21,323 nucleotides of DNA from Bondarzewia mesenterica (Eukaryota; Basidiomycota; Agaricomycetes; Russulales; Bondarzewiaceae). Numbering within the stretch: position 1 is the first letter of the stretch; each line of letters opens with the position of its first letter. The DNA lies in the NCBI GenBank assembly GCA_004802705.1, contig SGPL01000558.1:1-21323 (forward strand). The letters are read 5' to 3'. A model generated the notes under the pieces. That model was given only the letters and a program-made list of their open reading frames with translations, made no database searches and was not told the origin of the DNA. The position numbers and the translations under genes are program-made. This document shows positions 9,568-20,386 of the stretch, in pieces.

Positions 9568-11190
9568 TGATCAGGAAGGGGACTTCTGATAAGTTGAAAG
9601 AGATGCACGAGGTCGTGTTAGTGACTCGAACAAGATAAGAGGAAGAGAAGGAAACGGTCGATGTGCTTGATGGTTCAGTACAGCATCCACCACTCGATGA
9701 ATGACGAGACATGCGCGGCGCTGACTCCTGAAGGTACGAAAGGAACGAGAGACATGCCCTAATTCTGATACTTCTCTTCCAGTCGGGTGCCAAATCAGTT
9801 GGAAGTCATACCGGCGGGCAGAGAGATGGTTCGTCGGAACCTTCAGCACACCCATGACCACCGCTTCCCAGCAACATTTGGGACATAGAGAGCCAGCAAG
9901 CGAAGGGAGGCACAAGGTCACATATAGGAATTACGAGAAGAACGCGCGGAGAAACCAGTGGTCGAACACCAACGCTAAATGGCTACGCAAATCTGAGCGA
10001 GACCATGTCGATGGAGAACTTGGATTTCAGAAGTGATTTTCTGTGTCATGAAATAACGTCCTACAACTCCCATGCACGAGTGTTTGAAGTAGTAAGAAAG
10101 CAGCAGCCAAGTCCAAAGCAAGAAATCTACCAAAGGCACTGATAAGTCATGTACCCAATATAGGCCCTCGCAGACGAGCCGGGGGTGCGTGAATGTTCTG
10201 ATAAGCTGGACAAGAGATGTTCTGACCGTAGTCAGCAGGCCCGAGGGCAAGGCCTGATGGAGGGAAACAAAGAGGACTAGAGCGTTTGATACCCTTGGAG
10301 ATGGTCGTCCGACTCTGAGTTTGAGCTCGAGTTTTTCAAGTCTCGTGATCAAGATCCAGCGTGTTCAAGAGGACCTGCTAGGAGTCATAGAGCAGCGCAG
10401 TTTAATGACTTCACCAGCCGAGGCGGAGGCACATCATAATCCAGCTGTGTGCAATTGATACCGAATAGAAACTGAGATAAACGAAGTCGAGTGGTCATTC
10501 CGGCAACTTGCCTGATCGGAAGGACATTGGGAAGAGACACTACACAACCAGGGACATCCGCAGTAACGGAGCATCATCTGATTCGGATCCATAAACGATT
10601 TGGACAGCTGAAGTACTATCGGCACCACTGCATGCGTGAGAGATGAGTGAACGACGCTAGATGATGAGAGCGTACAGTGGAGATAAGCATGAAGAGAAGC
10701 CACTCAGGAGGACTTCGACCAGGAACAGCATTTCAGGTTCTGCGAATTGTAGGTTGACTTTCGCCGTTCATTCCCGCACCAGAAGTCAGGATTTGAGTTG
10801 ACCACATGTGTAATAGCTTGCCAAGCATGCATCCATGCGAGAAGAGAGTCAGGTGCTAAGTGATATGACCTGCTCTCAATCAGCATCAGTGCTCAACACG
10901 ACATGATACGATGAGTCTGTCTTGGTAGGAAATTGCAGACAATATACTGCATCATGTGGTGAATATCAGTTGCGCCGGGAGAAGAGCGAGCAATATCACA
11001 ATGGATGTTTCATTTACACATTTCATATGCTCCCGCATCCATCGAAATGCAAGGAAAAACAATACACACGCCTCTTCCACGACAAAGATGTAAGAATCAA
11101 GGAGCTAAACATAGAAAGACACTTACAGAACGTACTCAGACTATTGAGCTGGCTCTCTTGAGCTCTTAACTCTTAAATGCACCGATATCA
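9568..11190. other. 1.6 kb spacer between the two sedolisin genes
   Basis: This separates the start of sedolisin A from the stop of sedolisin B. The left end should hold the upstream control region of sedolisin A. Small open frames (9571-9921, 9975-10352 and 10434-10703, all minus) show no family motif and no exon-like joins. I see no sedolisin fragment, repeat or RNA gene in it. Confidence 0.4.
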
Positions 11191-13526
11191 TCACAAGCCG
11201 ACAGCAGCCCTAAGCTTCGCAAAATTTGGCGTTCCAAGGCCTGTGACCTGGTGACGTTGAGGGAGAGGGATGAGCAGATTATAACCTGAAACGATAAGTC
11301 GATATGAATGACATACAGGATCCCAACCGGCAGACGCCGGGAACCCATCCGTACCGCAACCGGGGTTAGATCCTAAACCAAATATTCGAGTCAGACTTTG
11401 GAAGAAGTATATCTCATATCAGAAACGCGCACCAGTCGTGATAACATTCAAAGCGCTCGCGCCTGTTGAGTATAAAAACGGGTTCAAGAAACCTAGCGGT
11501 GCCTTGCCCGCCGCGATCAGCTCGTCGTTAAGCAGCGAGATGACGCTTGCAAAAATGGGACTTGAACAGCTTGTCCCAGCCACCAATCCAAAGTTTCCAG
11601 CGTTGACAATTTCGACATTGTCTCCCATTGCGGCAATATCTGGGAATCCACGCCCTGCCCGATTGAACTTGCCGCTATTGGTATTACCAAGGCGCGTGAG
11701 GTATGCCGAGACGGCAGCAGATTGGTACGATGGCGTCGTGAAGATGTTGGAGAACCCGCCCGACGAGAAGGAGGCAGCTGTCTCAGGAACAGAAGTCGTC
11801 GCACCAACAGAAGTCAAGCTGGGAAATGGTACGGTTTTCAGATAGAAAGGTCAACATAAGATACGCGAAACATACAAAGGGCAGCCAGAAGGGAAGGTAG
11901 GGACGAAATTTGTGCAGCTACCGGCCTGTGATCCAGAAACACCACCGTCGCCGGACGAGAAAAGGATGGAAGTGCCGCGCGCCCCGAGCTGCGCGTAAGC
12001 ATTGCACAAGTTGCTATATCACAATCTATGTCACTTCTCACGGGGAAAGAATGTGAAGAGAACTGATATCTCACTTGGCAAGGGAGCTAGGAATTTCGTT
12101 CTCGTTGGCACCGTAACTCGTGGTTAAAACGTGCTATTGAACATGATTGAATAAGACGAGGCACACAAGGAAGTCAACGGTCAACACTCACTGGAGGGTT
12201 CGACTCGCTGAGTAGGAAGTTGATGATATCAAGGAATCCGAAAACACCATCATTTGTGTTGTCCCCAACAGAGATGAAAACAGTTGGAACGCCCGATGCA
12301 ATGCCGATTGTGTATTGAGTGTCAAGGTCCTGGCGCACCCGCACAAGCATCAATTCAGACAAAGAAGGAAAGAGATAACTTGGACGATGAGCTCACAGCT
12401 TCAATCCCGGCTTGGCTGCTAGACTGCGGGTTTTGGCCGCCATCCAGTGTTTGAAGTGTGAACGTAGTCGTCGATGGGAGATCGGGCCTGAAATTTGTCA
12501 AGAACGTCTGAGTGGAATGCTGAGTAACTTTTATCAATGAGCCATTAATTGAAGACTTACCCGAAGATCCGCCTTCCGAGACGATCAATTACAACGACAT
12601 GTGCGTTAACAAGAGCAAAGAGTGACGAAATTGAGCATAACTCACGGCGTTTGCAAATTGATCTATAAAACCAGAGACACCGAGGACATTAGAAGACTGC
12701 GTAGCGCGGGTCTTAGGGATGCCGTAGAGCGCCTGGAGACAAGCTGGGGTAATCGTGCCGGCACATGAAGCTGGAACGGCAGCACTCGACAGATTCCCGG
12801 CCGCCGACTGAGTGAGAGGCACCGGAATAGTCATGAGCGGGGCTCGGTTGAGTTGTACCGGGAACCTACGTCCACATCAGCCTTGACGCAAATGGACCTA
12901 AAAGTCTGGTGATAGCATTCACTCACGTAGTGGTAGGATGCACAAAATCAAGGTGACCTTGCAGCGCTGCGGGGATCGAATAGGCCAGAGTGCGCACAGT
13001 ATCTTCACCTGTGCCCTCGTGCGTAAAGGTGGTGAACTCGGCGTCGAACATCTCGTTGGCCTTTTCGACGCTGATGTTGATCTGTAACCAGTCGCCGGAA
13101 GGAGAAGCCGGCGTCGCCTTGAGCCCATTTTCTGCAAGCCAATCGTTGACGAGATTCACGCTGTCCGGAGAAGGCGCAACGAATTTTTCGACCTGAAAGA
13201 TAGAGTGAGAGGGAGGAGTCTCAGGATTCCCACTACAAGAAAGGAAGTCAAAAAAGTGGAAAGCTGACCTCTTGCTTCGTCAGGAACTGGCCGTATAAAT
13301 CGCTGCTCGGTGTGCTCACAGCGTACAATGCGTCCTCCAGGCCTTTCGGATCGCTTTGTACCAAGGCAAGTCGAATGGTGAGCATCTGGCCTGGAGGCGC
13401 GGCGGCCTTCTCCACGAACCCGCGCGGAACGCCGTCGCGTTTCTCATGCAGACGCATCTCCCGTACAAACGGCGTCGCGCCGACAAGCGCGAGGATAGAG
13501 GTTAGTACGAGCGCTTTGAAGATCAT
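11191..13526 (-). CDS. Sedolisin B: secreted serine-carboxyl peptidase (S53), tandem paralog
   Basis: Eleven exons join in phase: 13526-13269, 13192-12927, 12865-12646, 12572-12561, 12507-12397, 12329-12192, 12133-12075, 12013-11876, 11818-11433, 11372-11317 and 11247-11191 (566 residues). MIFKALVLTSILALVGA is the signal peptide. The prodomain contains RLALVQSDPKGLEDALYAVS. Catalytic residues are E288 and D292 (GIEADLDTQY) and S484 (VAGTSCSSP), with oxyanion Asp D377 (FSSGDGG). Exons 2, 8, 9, 10 and 11 have exactly the same lengths as in sedolisin A, so the genes arose by duplication. Exon 4 is only 12 nt (Ala-Asp-Leu-Arg). Without it the conserved QFANAADLRTFLTNFRPDL cannot be formed. The calcium-ligand position that is D524 in sedolisin A is N525 here (LNVITTG), while D547 (GWDP) is kept. 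The protein otherwise looks functional and secreted. Confidence 0.92.
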
Positions 13527-13603
13527 CGGTTAGTGAGGTGGGAAGAAAAGTGAAGCAGGAACGGGGTTCTTGTTCCTTGAGAGTATTGCAAAGTCGGGAG
13601 GGC

Positions 13604-13611
13604 ATTTTATA
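13604..13611 (-). promoter_or_regulatory. Probable TATA box of sedolisin B
   Basis: TATAAAAT on the minus strand lies about 78 bp before the ATG at 13526. It sits inside the 146 bp that separate this gene from the stop codon of the upstream Cys-rich gene, so the core promoter must be very compact. Confidence 0.5.
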
Positions 13612-13672
13612 CTGGCATTGTGGCATGGAGTAGTGTGAAGGATGGATTACGAGTGCATATTGCGGTGAATGT

Positions 13673-14254
13673 TTAGACTGGATTAGCGAGCACCGAATGC
13701 CATGCGGAAGCTGCAGCAACAATAGGAACGAAAATAGGAAGAACGATAGCTAGAGTAAGATCCGAGTCGAGGACCGCATGAAGCACGCTGCAGCACGTAG
13801 AAGGAAAGACGTCGGGCAGCCATGCACGACGATTGCTGAGCTGGAAGAGAGGACGGGAGAAGGACTTGGCTGGAGTATTTTAGGGAAGGTGTGAGAAACC
13901 GAGTGAGATGTCGAGCACTTCTCGGGGGAGATGCACATTTTTGTCCCGGCGTGACCAAGTTGCATGCTGCCATCGTGGGAGATGTGATCTGCAAAACATG
14001 ACCTCCATTCAAAAAAAGATAAATAATTGCTTGCAGATCTGTAGAACAAGGCCACTGACCACCCGCGCAATACCATATCCCTTCCGATTGACAGCATGTG
14101 GATCCAGCACAACAAGCGCTGATGCTGGCCGCGAATTCGACAGGAGATCCGCACCAATAGGCATCAATGCACAATGGCGAGCGAGTGCAAGTGGCACACG
14201 CGATGCTGTTGTGGTTGAGGGGGAGGCTCGAGGTCGGTGCCACAATTAATTTCA
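13673..14254 (-). CDS. Cys-rich protein with hydrophobic C-terminus (possible surface or GPI-type), 5' end unresolved
   Basis: The last three exons join in phase on the minus strand: from about 14254 to 14060, then 13988-13900, then 13840-13673 (introns 71 and 59 bp). The first visible exon is Cys-rich: ACATCTRSPLCIDAYWC, then ACCAGSTCCQSEGIWYC. The second gives HAGTKMCISPEKCS. The last contains LPDVFPSTCCSVLH and ends in a hydrophobic stretch, TLAIVLPIFVPIVAAASAW, with a short tail to TAA at 13673. Paired cysteines followed by a hydrophobic C-terminus are common in secreted fungal surface proteins, so GPI anchoring or a single membrane anchor is likely; that is inference. I could not find the start codon or signal peptide. 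They should lie upstream of 14254, possibly around 14290-14460, where other Cys-containing frames occur. Family not recognised. Confidence 0.4.
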
Positions 14255-14261
14255 CTGGCAA

Positions 14262-16164
14262 GTCCGTTAATCTCCGTCAAGCACAATTGGTCATAGCATC
14301 AAAATCGACCTGCGATGAGCAAAAGCGCAACGGCGCAACAACTGTCGGAGCTCGAGCGAGGCCTCCCAAATTGTCCGTATCTCTAAGACAGAAAGTGGAC
14401 TGTGCCCATTGTGAGAACATGCGCCAGAGACGATTCTTGGTAGAGAGATCACTCACACACACTCCCGGACCGCCGTCATCCGGGATTGCAAGGGGGATCC
14501 GCCAGGTACAGCAGCTCATCCGCAGCGCGTTTGGTCAATACCTAAGTATCCTAAGTTGGAAAACCAATATGCGCTGCGAAGAGCGACGATCACTGCATCG
14601 AACTGAGGGGGGAGGCCCAGAGGGGGGTGTCTCGACATCAGTGCCTCCAAGTCCGCAAGGCGAACCTGACGATGGAAACTCGTTACACTATTATCGTGTC
14701 GGAGATCCTCACAGTCATTGACCGGCGGAACGCCAGGCCCGCTACCCAAGGATTTGTGAGTCGCAGTCTGGATTTAGTAGCAAGTTCGAAGTTCTGATCA
14801 GAAGTTCGCGTATGGAAGACTCTAAAAGAGAGGTGTGGGGTCAGTACTCGGTCATCACGTAGTGTCCATACGGTTGACTAGGTCTGGGTGCGTTATCTGC
14901 CCCATACATACACCGTGCCCAAAAACTCCCACCAAAGCAGTAATAGGCTACCTATGCGCAATCGTGAGACTGCATTGAGAGTGTCGCATGACTGTTACAC
15001 GGTTACGCCTGTACTGATACTGCTAGGCACGACGTCCACCGAGTCATCCGGCTCTTGTGTCATGAGATTGAGAATACCTCCGAGTCACGTATCAGCTCCA
15101 TTGTCTACTCACTGCCATCTCGTCATCAGATCCGCTGGAGTCGTTACTCGTATAGTCCTTGAGAGCAGATCGTAGGAAGCCCCGACGTTGCAACGTAGGA
15201 CAGGGACAGAGAGTCTGGTTGAATGGGGTGCTTCAAGGTTGATTCAGTGAGGCTGCATGAAAAGAATGTTTCGATATCTTGGAAAGAGAGAGAACGCAAG
15301 GAAACGTACTGTCGGGACTACATAGCTCCCAAACTTGTGCCGAACATCCTGACCCATTTGCATTATATGAGTCGTGTCGCTCACAACTGGTCAACGTTCA
15401 ACGTTGGACGCTCATGCGACCAGCGACCAGCGCCAAGATCTTGAAAGTTGAAACCTTTTCGAGACGTAAAAGGCACTGCGACGTGCGTGTGTTGCATGAG
15501 AGGTCCATATTCATACGCAGACATAAAGGATAGTGACCGGATAGTGTGTGGTGATGGAAGTAGCATTGAAAGCGGGACGAGCGCTTCGTCACAAAAGCTA
15601 GCGGTGATCAATTCAAATTTCAAACGTGTCAGAAAATGGGATGATGTCATGCAAGAAAGAAAACAACCTGCGGGAGAGAGTAAGTGCAGTTGCGTGTCTA
15701 AGTTATCAAGGTGCGTCCAGTGAACAAAACGAGCGAGAGCAACTGCAATCTGATGTAGCGAGTAGTATACAGTCCCAGAGGTCAGAAACACGGGGAGATG
15801 AAGGAATACGAGAAAGGAAACGAGGGGCGATTATTTTGCGTGAACGGTGAATATCCAATTCTGATCGAGGGAAAAAATAACGAGGATGAGATTGCGGAAG
15901 ATATGTGGGATGAGAGAGGTGAAACCCAAAAAGAAAAGAAAAGGAGAGAGAGGGCGAAAGGGTGGAAGAGGAGAAAGAGGTATACTGTGTGTACAAGGGA
16001 AGATGACGTGCAATTCGTGTCCGTTCATAGACTGGTGACCGAGTCTCTATGGGGTCCGTTCGCATGTTATGCGATGTCGTGTGTCATTATACAATGTGCT
16101 CGAGGAACGTCGCAGAACGCGGTCAACCATCACGGAGGTGGTCGCGTGACCCGCCAAGCTCTCA
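14262..16164. other. Long stretch without a recognisable gene
   Basis: The first 200-300 bases may contain 5' exons of the Cys-rich gene. The plus-strand open frame at 14167-14721 overlaps that gene in antisense and has no motif. 15386-15407 holds a TCAACGTTCAACGTT repeat similar to the one near 4203. Frames at 15381-15791 and 15798-16217 lack family features. Nothing else is supported. Confidence 0.4.
15880..15985 (+). repeat. Purine-rich low-complexity tract
   Basis: The plus strand is almost all A and G over about 100 bases (for example AAAAAGAAAAGAAAAGGAGA and the GGAAGAGGAGAAAGAGG that follows shortly after). It explains the long minus-strand open frame at 15706-16065, which is just Ser/Pro/Leu/Phe from pyrimidine codons. 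It may be the 3' untranslated region of the minus-strand gene at 16165. Confidence 0.5.
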
Positions 16165-16713
16165 TCACACAGAATCCTCCTCTTCACGCCATACACAAGC
16201 CGATAACCCGCTTCTGACATATGTCCTCTGTGGGCCCGGAATCCGACGGCGCATCGAGCTAGCGCACGTGCGGTTCAGGAGCATGGAGGCGAGGGCACGA
16301 GCGCGGAGAGTGCGTTGCTCGCGGAGAAGGGGGGCAATAGAGGGTGCTTGCGACGAGGGAGAGGGGGCGCTGAAGGATGTGGAGCGCGGGCGCGTGAAGG
16401 GTTTCGGTGTCGGTGCAGCAGGCAGTCGCGAGGGGATGGGGGAGGCTGAATGAGACGGGCACGGGTCTGCGAAAGGATTGTGGTCGGATGCAGCATAGGC
16501 TATGGCGTTGCGCCTCGGTGGGAGAGATGGCCGGCGAGAGACAGAGGCGGGAGCTAAGGTGGGATATGGATTTGACGTGGAGAGTGTGGCTGGAGAGGTG
16601 CAGAGGAAGGAGATGCCAGCTGTGCGGCGAGAAGGTGCAGAAAGGTTTGTGTAGACGGTGCTTGGGAGCGAGTGTATGTGGGGGAGAGGGCTGGGGCTCT
16701 GGGTGGAAATCAT
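16165..16713 (-). CDS. Ser/Pro/Arg-rich hypothetical protein
   Basis: A single open frame of 182 residues starts with MISTQSPSPLPHIHSLPS. The first two thirds are low-complexity Ser/Pro/Ala with many arginines (FTRPRSTSFSAPSPSSQ). The C-terminal part looks more ordered: LLREQRTLRARALASMLLNR, then RRRIPGPQRTYVRSGLSAC. I do not recognise a family, and no signal peptide or membrane segment is visible. The region is GC-rich, and the frame on the other strand (16407-16754) is also open, so composition alone could create it. The ordered tail favours a real small gene. Its start is uncertain because other in-frame ATG codons are rare and the upstream region has no clear promoter. Confidence 0.4.
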   Translation of the reverse strand: MISTQSPSPLPHIHSLPSTVYTNLSAPSRRTAGISFLCTSPATLSTSNPYPTLAPASVSRRPSLPPRRNAIAYAASDHNPFADPCPSHSASPIPSRLPAAPTPKPFTRPRSTSFSAPSPSSQAPSIAPLLREQRTLRARALASMLLNRTCASSMRRRIPGPQRTYVRSGLSACVWREEEDSV

Positions 16714-17370
16714 GGGTGGGTGCTATGCGAGCTACAGTACTAGTTGGTTTATAACGCGGGTCTCGGGCAAGCGCGAGGCTGTCCTCCGACCTCCGACGGG
16801 CTCAAAACCTGGCAGACTTGACATCGACTTGACAGAAAACAACGGTTGCCTGAAACGCGAAACAAACAAGTTTGCACCACACTCACGTGTCCTCTGCCAG
16901 ATTCTCAGGTTTTGTATTTTGTCCCGTGCACGTGTGCGTAGCCGTAACGTCGACATCAGAGGGTACGTGCAAAGCTACCGACTTTTGTACCAAGTCGCCT
17001 CGAGGATGACTTCGCGTCCGTCACCTCCTAAGCTCGGGCATCCTCGAGAATACAATTGCTGAATACGGCCTTCAAGTTGTACAGAAAACGCCTCTTTGTT
17101 CCCTATATGTGCAAGGATTCTACGGCGGATGGCTTGGAGAACTGATTCTCCGCCTCACTGAGGCCTTTGAATGCCCTTCTTTTGTGAGCACTTTTCCCAA
17201 TGCCGGTTGCGTAGCTCAATGATAGATCTGGGGGTCCACAGGCCAAAAATGTGTCACTCAACATGCCTCACTCTACTTCTGTGAAGCGATACGTACCGCG
17301 CAGCCATATTCCTTTGAAGCGTGCTATATGTACCGGACGTATTGCTGCGCTTGACTGCTCTTGTGCACCT
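16714..17370. other. Upstream region of the dynamin-like gene
   Basis: About 650 bases with no supported gene. A tRNA-like string (GCGTAGCTCAATGATAGA) at about 17209 lacks the rest of a tRNA and was not accepted. The open frame at 17251-17457 overlaps the dynamin start in another frame and has no motif. Confidence 0.4.
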
Positions 17371-17376
17371 TATAAG
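17371..17376 (+). promoter_or_regulatory. Possible TATA box of the dynamin-like gene
   Basis: TATAAG lies about 41 bp before the ATG at 17417. A CT-rich leader (CCCCCTCACGTTCTCTTCAG) lies between, as is common at fungal transcription starts. The 5' untranslated region would be very short. Confidence 0.35.
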
Positions 17377-17416
17377 CAGCTGGTCCCCCTCACGTTCTCT
17401 TCAGCGTTCTTCTACT

Positions 17417-20386
17417 ATGACTACATCAACGAGACGAAAAATTCGCTTGTTTCCTAGGCGGTGGGTGATTTCAGCTTCAACCCATGCCAATCCTGACGTA
17501 GCATCGCTGGATTCAGGTCCGGGCCTGCGTCGTCCCCCGACACGTCGTTGCCAGATAGCGTGTCGATCGTGTCCAGCTTGTCAAATGACACGAACGACCA
17601 AATCTCTTCGACTGACTATGCTAGAAAGAGAAAGGAACTGATGGCGTTAATAACAGGTTTGCAAGAGCAGGGGTAGGTCATCGATCCCGCCTTCTATGCT
17701 GCCCGATTCATACTTTGATCCGGTAGAGCCTACAAGTTGATCAAATTTCCGAGAATCGCCGTCATTGGAGGACAGTCAGGTCAGTGCGCAAGGTTGTCGT
17801 TTAGGACCTAAGACTGATATCAAACCGAAGCTGGGAAAAGTTCGCTTGTCGAGGCCGTGACTGGCGTAAGCCCTTCTTCACGCATGTTGACAGCTCTGCT
17901 CAGACGGAACATGACTATGACAGATCAACGTCCCTCGTGATAGCGGTACTTGCACTCGGTATGTACTCACTGCTCGTCGCTATACTCAGATTTCGTCAAT
18001 GTGCTTGCAGCTGTCCGATGGAATGCACCGTTTCTACCTTTGCAAACACATGGTCGTGTCAGGTATCGCTCAGATATGAAGACGTTGACAGCTCTCCCTC
18101 GAAAAATTTCAGCCCTCTTCTGACTGATAAGAGAGATGTGGAGATTTGGCTTCGTCGAGCACAGGCAGCGATCCTGTCTCCTCATCGACAAACTGATTTT
18201 TTTGCGAACAAGTCGCGCGAAGAGCTACAGACTCTGCAGCAGACAGACCCAAAGATGAGCAAGTTCTCGAGGAATGTCGTATGGGTGGACATCAAGGATC
18301 CAAATGCAACCGACTTGTCATTTGTCGATCTGCCAGGTTCTTTTTTTTTCTTGGTCAACGATGGCGCGTGCTTACGGGTGGTCGTTCGTAAGGTTTGGTA
18401 CAGAACGAAGATCCGGATGTTGTTCAACTTGTCAAAGATCTCGTGGTATCCAACATCCAGATCTCATCCACCATCATTCTCGTGACCATTCCGATGACTG
18501 GTATGTGGTTCATCTCGATCTTCGTTCCTACCTCACACAAGGCCTTTGACCTTGATAGATGAAATGGAAAATCAGCTGGCATTCCGTCTTGCCAAAGAGG
18601 CCGACCCGCAAGGCTCGCGGACAATTGGTTGGGTTTTTCTTTTTTCGACACGTAAAGGACCCGCTGAAACGTTGATCTTTTATCGTGTTTTGTCTCGTAG
18701 GTGTACTCACAAAGCCTGATAATTTGAAGGAAGGTGACGTCGGGGCACGCCAACGCTGGGTGGACGTGATCGAAGGCCAAAGTCACCGGCTGACGCACGG
18801 CTACTATTGTGTGCGTCTACCGGACGATGCCCAACGGCAATCTCGTATCAGCCGTAGCGACGCTGAGAGACTCGCCACGGATTTCTTCAACCAACACTCA
18901 CCTTGGAAAGATGTCTCGGACCGTCGCCGGCTCGGTATAACGAACTTTGTTATTGATCTCTCTCGGCTGCTCATGGGCCTCATTGAAGAAGCGCAAGTGA
19001 AATTTCTTTGATTTTCGAGTCTCGAGTCTGCTAACACTGTTTTACTTCCAAAAGTTTGCCAGCGTTAAAGCAGACTGTTGCTGGCATTTTAGCTGAATGC
19101 AACGCTGATTTGGCCCGACTTCCGGCTCCGTCGCTTGCAGCAAGTGACCCTGGTGCCGATGTTCTTCAGAGGGTCAGCGACTTTTGCAGCGAGCTCAAGG
19201 ACATGGTTTACGGTCGCCAAGGAGGGCAGAAGGACCTCATCCACCGCAACAAAGCGGTGTATCGCCTCTTCCAGAGAGAAATCCGAGGAACAGCACCCGA
19301 TTTTAGACCATTTGAGAGTTGTGTGAACTACACCAAACCCAGGTTTCCGGACGATGAGGATGGGGATCTAGATCCGCAAATACAGCCACTGGATCTTTAT
19401 GCAGTCCGAAATGTGATACAGAAGTAAGTCGACCAGCTGGACTTTCGCACTCCTCTCACTGAAATCATATGTGTCAGGCACATAGGATGGGAACTTCCTG
19501 GCAACATTCCGTTTGATGCTTCCAAGGACCTGATTCAGTCTTCCGTCGGACTTTGGCGAAGCCCGACTGAGACATGCTTTGAGAGGGCCTTTCTGACCTT
19601 TTCCGACCTCGTTAATGCGCTCGTTGTCGAGCACTTTCAGCAATTCCCGCAGTTGGAGCGATGTGTTCGGTATAGTCACTATTTATTATGTCTTGCATGA
19701 GGTACTTACGGGCCTCCCCCCAGAGATCTCATAGCTAGGAAGTTGGATGAAATTCGACGTACCGCCTTTCCAGAAATCGTACAGACTCTTCGTCGCGAGG
19801 ACGAACCATTCTGGACGCAGAACGATCATTACTTCAAGTCCGCAAAGGCAAAATGGCTAATATTGTATCAAGATGCCCGCCGCAATGCATGGCGCTATGA
19901 ACTTCTGCTGCAAGTCGAACGCGAGGCGGCTTGGTCTGAATTTCGGAATCCGGGCGCGGAAAGGAGGGCGTTAGATGCTCTCGCAGAGCTCGGCTTCGCT
20001 GGTCTGAGTGTCTCAGAATTTCAGCGATTGCACCCTCCGGACCAATTTCAGGACGAACTGCATGTGATGGCCGGCGTTCGCGCTTATTTTCAAGTCGCCT
20101 ATAAGGTATTCGTTTGAACTCAGTCATCCTCTTCCTCGCTTCTTATCGCTTATACTTTCAGAGGATAACCGATCAAGTGCCAATGACGATCGAGCATTCT
20201 ATGAATCAGCCATTCGCAAACGGTTTGTACAAGGCATTGTTGGGAGTACTGGATATCGGTTCAGCAGAGAGAATGAGGGAGCTTTTGAGCGAGGATTCGG
20301 AGATGGTCCAGTTGAGGACGGAGTTGATGGAGAAGAAGAGAAGACTGGAAGACATTCACCGGAAGTTGAGCCAATTTGTAGTATGA
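17417..20386 (+). CDS. Dynamin superfamily GTPase, Mx-like fungal type
   Basis: Dynamin-like GTPases assemble on membranes and remodel them using GTP. Thirteen exons join in phase: 17417-17460, 17517-17672, 17727-17779, 17831-17865, 17924-17958, 18011-18336, 18393-18500, 18559-18627, 18701-18992, 19055-19423, 19478-19669, 19724-20105 and 20162-20386 (761 residues). A Ser/Asp-rich stretch of about 66 residues precedes the GTPase domain. G1 is GGQSAGKSS at 81-89, G2 is SGTCTR with T107, G3 is DLPG at 214-217, and G4 is TKPD at 279-282. IGWELPGNIPFDA and RDLIARKLDEI mark the stalk region. A GTPase effector domain follows (MAGVRAYFQVAYKRITDQVP, ending MRELLSEDSEMVQLRTEL). There is no PH or Pro-rich domain, unlike classical dynamins, which fits the Mx-like group. 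Intron 9 (18993-19054) has to start with GC. A specific cellular role cannot be read from sequence. Confidence 0.9.

Noticed and set aside
14167..14721. Plus-strand open frame of 184 residues
   Set aside because: It overlaps the Cys-rich minus-strand gene in antisense, lacks motifs, and has no ordered-looking segment.
15706..16065. Minus-strand open frame of 119 residues
   Set aside because: It is produced by the purine-rich tract on the other strand and consists largely of Ser, Pro, Leu and Phe with no motif.
17203..17260. tRNA-like string GCGTAGCTCAATGATAGA
   Set aside because: It resembles the D-arm of a tRNA, but one D-stem pair is mismatched. No GGTTCGA-type T-loop or closing acceptor stem follows within a tRNA length.
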